This document shows positions 33,041-34,594 of a DNA stretch of 34,594 bases, piece after piece. The stretch is taken from the NCBI GenBank assembly GCA_016934675.1, contig JAFGSJ010000163.1, positions 1 to 34,594 on the forward strand, in the 5' to 3' direction. The DNA is from a bacterium (GTDB taxonomy: Bacteria > CSSED10-310 > JAFGSJ01). The translations under genes were made by a program, and so were the position numbers. The notes under the pieces are model-generated. The model had not been told where the DNA came from and did not search any database. It saw nothing but the letters and a program-made list of their open reading frames with translations. Position 1 is the stretch's first letter. Every line of letters begins with the position of its first letter.

Positions 33041-33129
33041 CGAAATCGTCAAGTATTCCTCGGACATTTAATCCACATTTAGCAAACAATCTTATGGACT
33101 TATTTTTGACCAAATACTTGACAAATTCG
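33041..33129. promoter_or_regulatory. Inverted repeat overlapping the Fic promoter
   Basis: The left arm at 33041 (cgaaatcgtcaagtatt) matches the reverse complement of the right arm ending at 33129 (cgaatttgtcaagtatt) at 15 of 17 positions. The arms are about 52 bp apart. The right arm contains the -35 TTGACA, so a repressor binding both arms could control fic. This may also be chance or a decayed element end. Confidence 0.4.
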
Positions 33130-33146
33130 TCTAGATTAAATATTAT
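33118..33146 (+). promoter_or_regulatory. Strong promoter of the Fic gene
   Basis: A perfect TTGACA (33118-33123), 17 nt and TATTAT (33141-33146), about 37 nt before the Fic ATG, which has GGAGG 8 nt upstream. Confidence 0.7.
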
Positions 33147-33182
33147 CAACTAATAGAATGACTCTTTTGGAGGACAAAATCA

Positions 33183-34364
33183 ATGACAATAAAAAGGAAA
33201 TTTTATAAGACACATCCCTGGATTACTTTTGAAGTTGATCTCCGAAAAGGGAATCATCAAATATGGCTACTACTTGGAGAAGCACAATCAAAATGTGAGA
33301 ATATTTCAGGGATTCCTATTTCTCCGAAATTTCAGCTTTTTCTAAGTCAGGTTTATCTGGCCAAGGGGGCTTTGGCTACAACTGCAATTGAAGGAAATAC
33401 TTTGACTGAAGATGAGGTAATAAAACATCTTGAAAAAAAACTAGAACTCCCTCCCTCAAAAGAATACCTCAAAGTCGAAATTGATAATGTAGTGACAGCA
33501 TGCAATCTTATTGGAAACCTTACTCTTAAAGGGAGAAGCAATGAATTAATTCCAGATGAAATTAAGAAATACAATAAACTATTATTGGAAGGGCTTCCAC
33601 TATATCAGGAGGTAATTCCAGGAGAATTGAGAACATATAATGTGACAGCCGGTAGATACCTTGGTGCCCCAGCTGAAGATTGTGAATACTTGCTTACAGA
33701 ATATTGTGATTGGATTAATGCCTTTCCTTGTGAAGAGGGGTATGAACTTGCTTACGGGATTATCAAAGCTATCATAGCACATATTTATTTTGCTTGGATA
33801 CATCCATTTGGTGATGGCAACGGAAGGACCGCGAGATTAATCGAATTTCAAATCTTATTGACCGCTGGTGTTCCAACAACAGCGGCCCATTTATTAAGTA
33901 ATCATTACAACCAAACCAGAACCGAGTATTATAGATACCTTGATGGGGCGAGCAGGTCAGGTGGTAATATTTTCCCATTTGTTGAGTATGCGCTTCATGG
34001 CTATGTCGATCAATTAAGAGAACAGATGGAATATGTTAAAAATCACCAACTTTATGTGCATTGGTATAATTATATTCATGAAACATTTCGTGACAATTTC
34101 AGTGTCGTTTCTCGTAGAATGAAGCACTTAATTCAAGATATTACCAAAGCTACGGGTGGTGTAAAATTAAGCGAAATAAGGCATGTCTCAGCTAGAATTG
34201 CAGAAGATTATGCTGGAAAAACTGAGAAGACAATTCATAGGGACGTAAAGAAACTTGAAGACATGGATTTGTTAATAAAAGAGAAAAACACTGTATGGGC
34301 AAACGTTCAAAAAATGCGTGCCTTTTTGCCAAGGCGAGTTATCAAATCACTAAAGCAGGAATAA
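33183..34364 (+). CDS. Fic-domain protein (class II type AMP transferase)
   Basis: 393 residues. Fic enzymes transfer AMP (or other phosphate groups) from nucleotides to hydroxyl side chains of target proteins. The active-site loop is HPFGDGNGRTAR (His207 onward), a perfect HPFx(D/E)GNGRxxR motif. The N-terminal inhibitory helix motif (S/T)xxxE(G/N) is present as TTAIEGN with Glu70, which marks a self-inhibited class II enzyme like SoFic. The C-terminal about 70 residues resemble a winged helix (ISARIAEDYAGKTEKTIHRD pattern, starting near residue 340), as in many Fic proteins of this architecture. A strong promoter and GGAGG support the start. The gene is clearly AT-richer than the core part of the window, a sign of transfer. 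No separate antitoxin is adjacent, in keeping with the built-in inhibitory helix. Confidence 0.93.
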   Translation: MTIKRKFYKTHPWITFEVDLRKGNHQIWLLLGEAQSKCENISGIPISPKFQLFLSQVYLAKGALATTAIEGNTLTEDEVIKHLEKKLELPPSKEYLKVEIDNVVTACNLIGNLTLKGRSNELIPDEIKKYNKLLLEGLPLYQEVIPGELRTYNVTAGRYLGAPAEDCEYLLTEYCDWINAFPCEEGYELAYGIIKAIIAHIYFAWIHPFGDGNGRTARLIEFQILLTAGVPTTAAHLLSNHYNQTRTEYYRYLDGASRSGGNIFPFVEYALHGYVDQLREQMEYVKNHQLYVHWYNYIHETFRDNFSVVSRRMKHLIQDITKATGGVKLSEIRHVSARIAEDYAGKTEKTIHRDVKKLEDMDLLIKEKNTVWANVQKMRAFLPRRVIKSLKQE

Positions 34365-34448
34365 GTAATTCAATTGGATAGATTTTATTGATTGCAAAGT
34401 AATAAATAGGAGGGTCATATTAAGGCGCACATTCAGCATAGTCACACA

Positions 34449-34594
34449 TCATTCTCGCTGAATTTTTTTCATTTTCTGGGGCGGCGGTTTTCCGGGAAAA
34501 TGAGTAAAGATATCAGTAGGCAGCTTGAGCCTGTCCAGGTATGCTCGTTGAGCATCGGTCAGCGGTCGTCCGAGGTGTCTGATACCGTTAATGA
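34449..34594 (-). CDS. C-terminal end of a gene cut by the window edge
   Basis: The last 47 codons of a minus-strand frame run in from the right edge and stop at 34449. It contains IRHLGRPLTDAQRAYLDRL and KLPTDIFTHFPGKPPPQKMK, with a basic proline-rich end. Composition is protein-like with no stop in 47 codons, but I do not recognise a family. A transposase or other mobile-gene end is possible given the surroundings. Confidence 0.45.
   Translation of the reverse strand, partial: INGIRHLGRPLTDAQRAYLDRLKLPTDIFTHFPGKPPPQKMKKIQRE

Larger units (their letters stand above)
32798..33182. other. Intergenic region upstream of the Fic gene
   Basis: It contains repeat copy B (32881-33030), an inverted repeat (33041-33129) and the Fic promoter. 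A minus-strand frame from 33149 to 32910 starts with a plausible-looking sequence (MIIFNLDEFVKYLVKN) but runs antisense through the repeat and has no good ribosome site; I do not call it. Confidence 0.5.

Noticed and set aside
32910..33149. 79-codon minus-strand open frame before fic
   Set aside because: The N-terminus looks plausible, but the rest is antisense to repeat copy B and no ribosome site is present; kept only as a note.

Overview
The window looks like a chromosomal segment of a Gram-negative bacterium. It has an O-antigen-ligase-type polymerase, an exported beta-barrel protein, a Tat/lipoprotein signal on a peptidase, PspA, MscL and several SGNH/glycosyltransferase membrane proteins. 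Base composition is moderate for most of the length. No marker gene settles the phylum. The mix (B12-type radical SAM protein, bacterial deoxyhypusine-synthase-like enzyme, IPTL-like C-terminal sorting tail, MXAN_6640-like metalloprotease) suggests a deep-branching or delta-proteobacterial-like lineage, probably an environmental genome; this is inference.

Layout. About 0.3-4.4 kb holds envelope-stress and membrane genes: a membrane-anchored unknown protein followed by pspA, a VanZ-like protein, and mscL with a small partner. A radical SAM protein with an unusual STAS-like tail sits at 4.7-6.7 kb. From 6.7 to 12.5 kb three minus-strand genes (SGNH hydrolase, GT-C glycosyltransferase, large two-lobed SGNH membrane protein) look like a surface-glycan decorating set. 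From 13.1 to 16.7 kb there is an Ap4A-phosphorylase-like enzyme, then a plus-strand run of tRNA-dihydrouridine synthase, deoxyhypusine-synthase-like protein and a small charged protein. From 16.7 to 22.4 kb come a secreted zinc metalloprotease, a UGT-type glycosyltransferase and an O-antigen-type polymerase. From 22.6 to 29.9 kb are an ATP-grasp protein, an M48 peptidase with TPRs, a methyltransferase, a beta-barrel protein with an LRR partner, and a response regulator with a coiled-coil partner.

Two tRNA genes (Gly-GCC, Cys-GCA) behind a near-consensus promoter close the core-like part at 30.18 kb. To their right the sequence changes character. It becomes visibly AT-richer and holds an IS3-type OrfA remnant, a diverged pair of about 150 bp coding-like repeats, a three-gene translationally coupled operon ending in a PemK/MazF-type toxin, two small envelope proteins, a Fic-domain protein with its own strong promoter, and a cut-off gene at the edge. 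This 30.2-34.6 kb stretch reads as an accessory island next to tRNA genes. The coupled three-gene toxin operon and the Fic locus are the best candidates for something undescribed.

Functional annotation is by motif reading only; no database search was possible. Promoter and operator calls are consensus matches made by eye.
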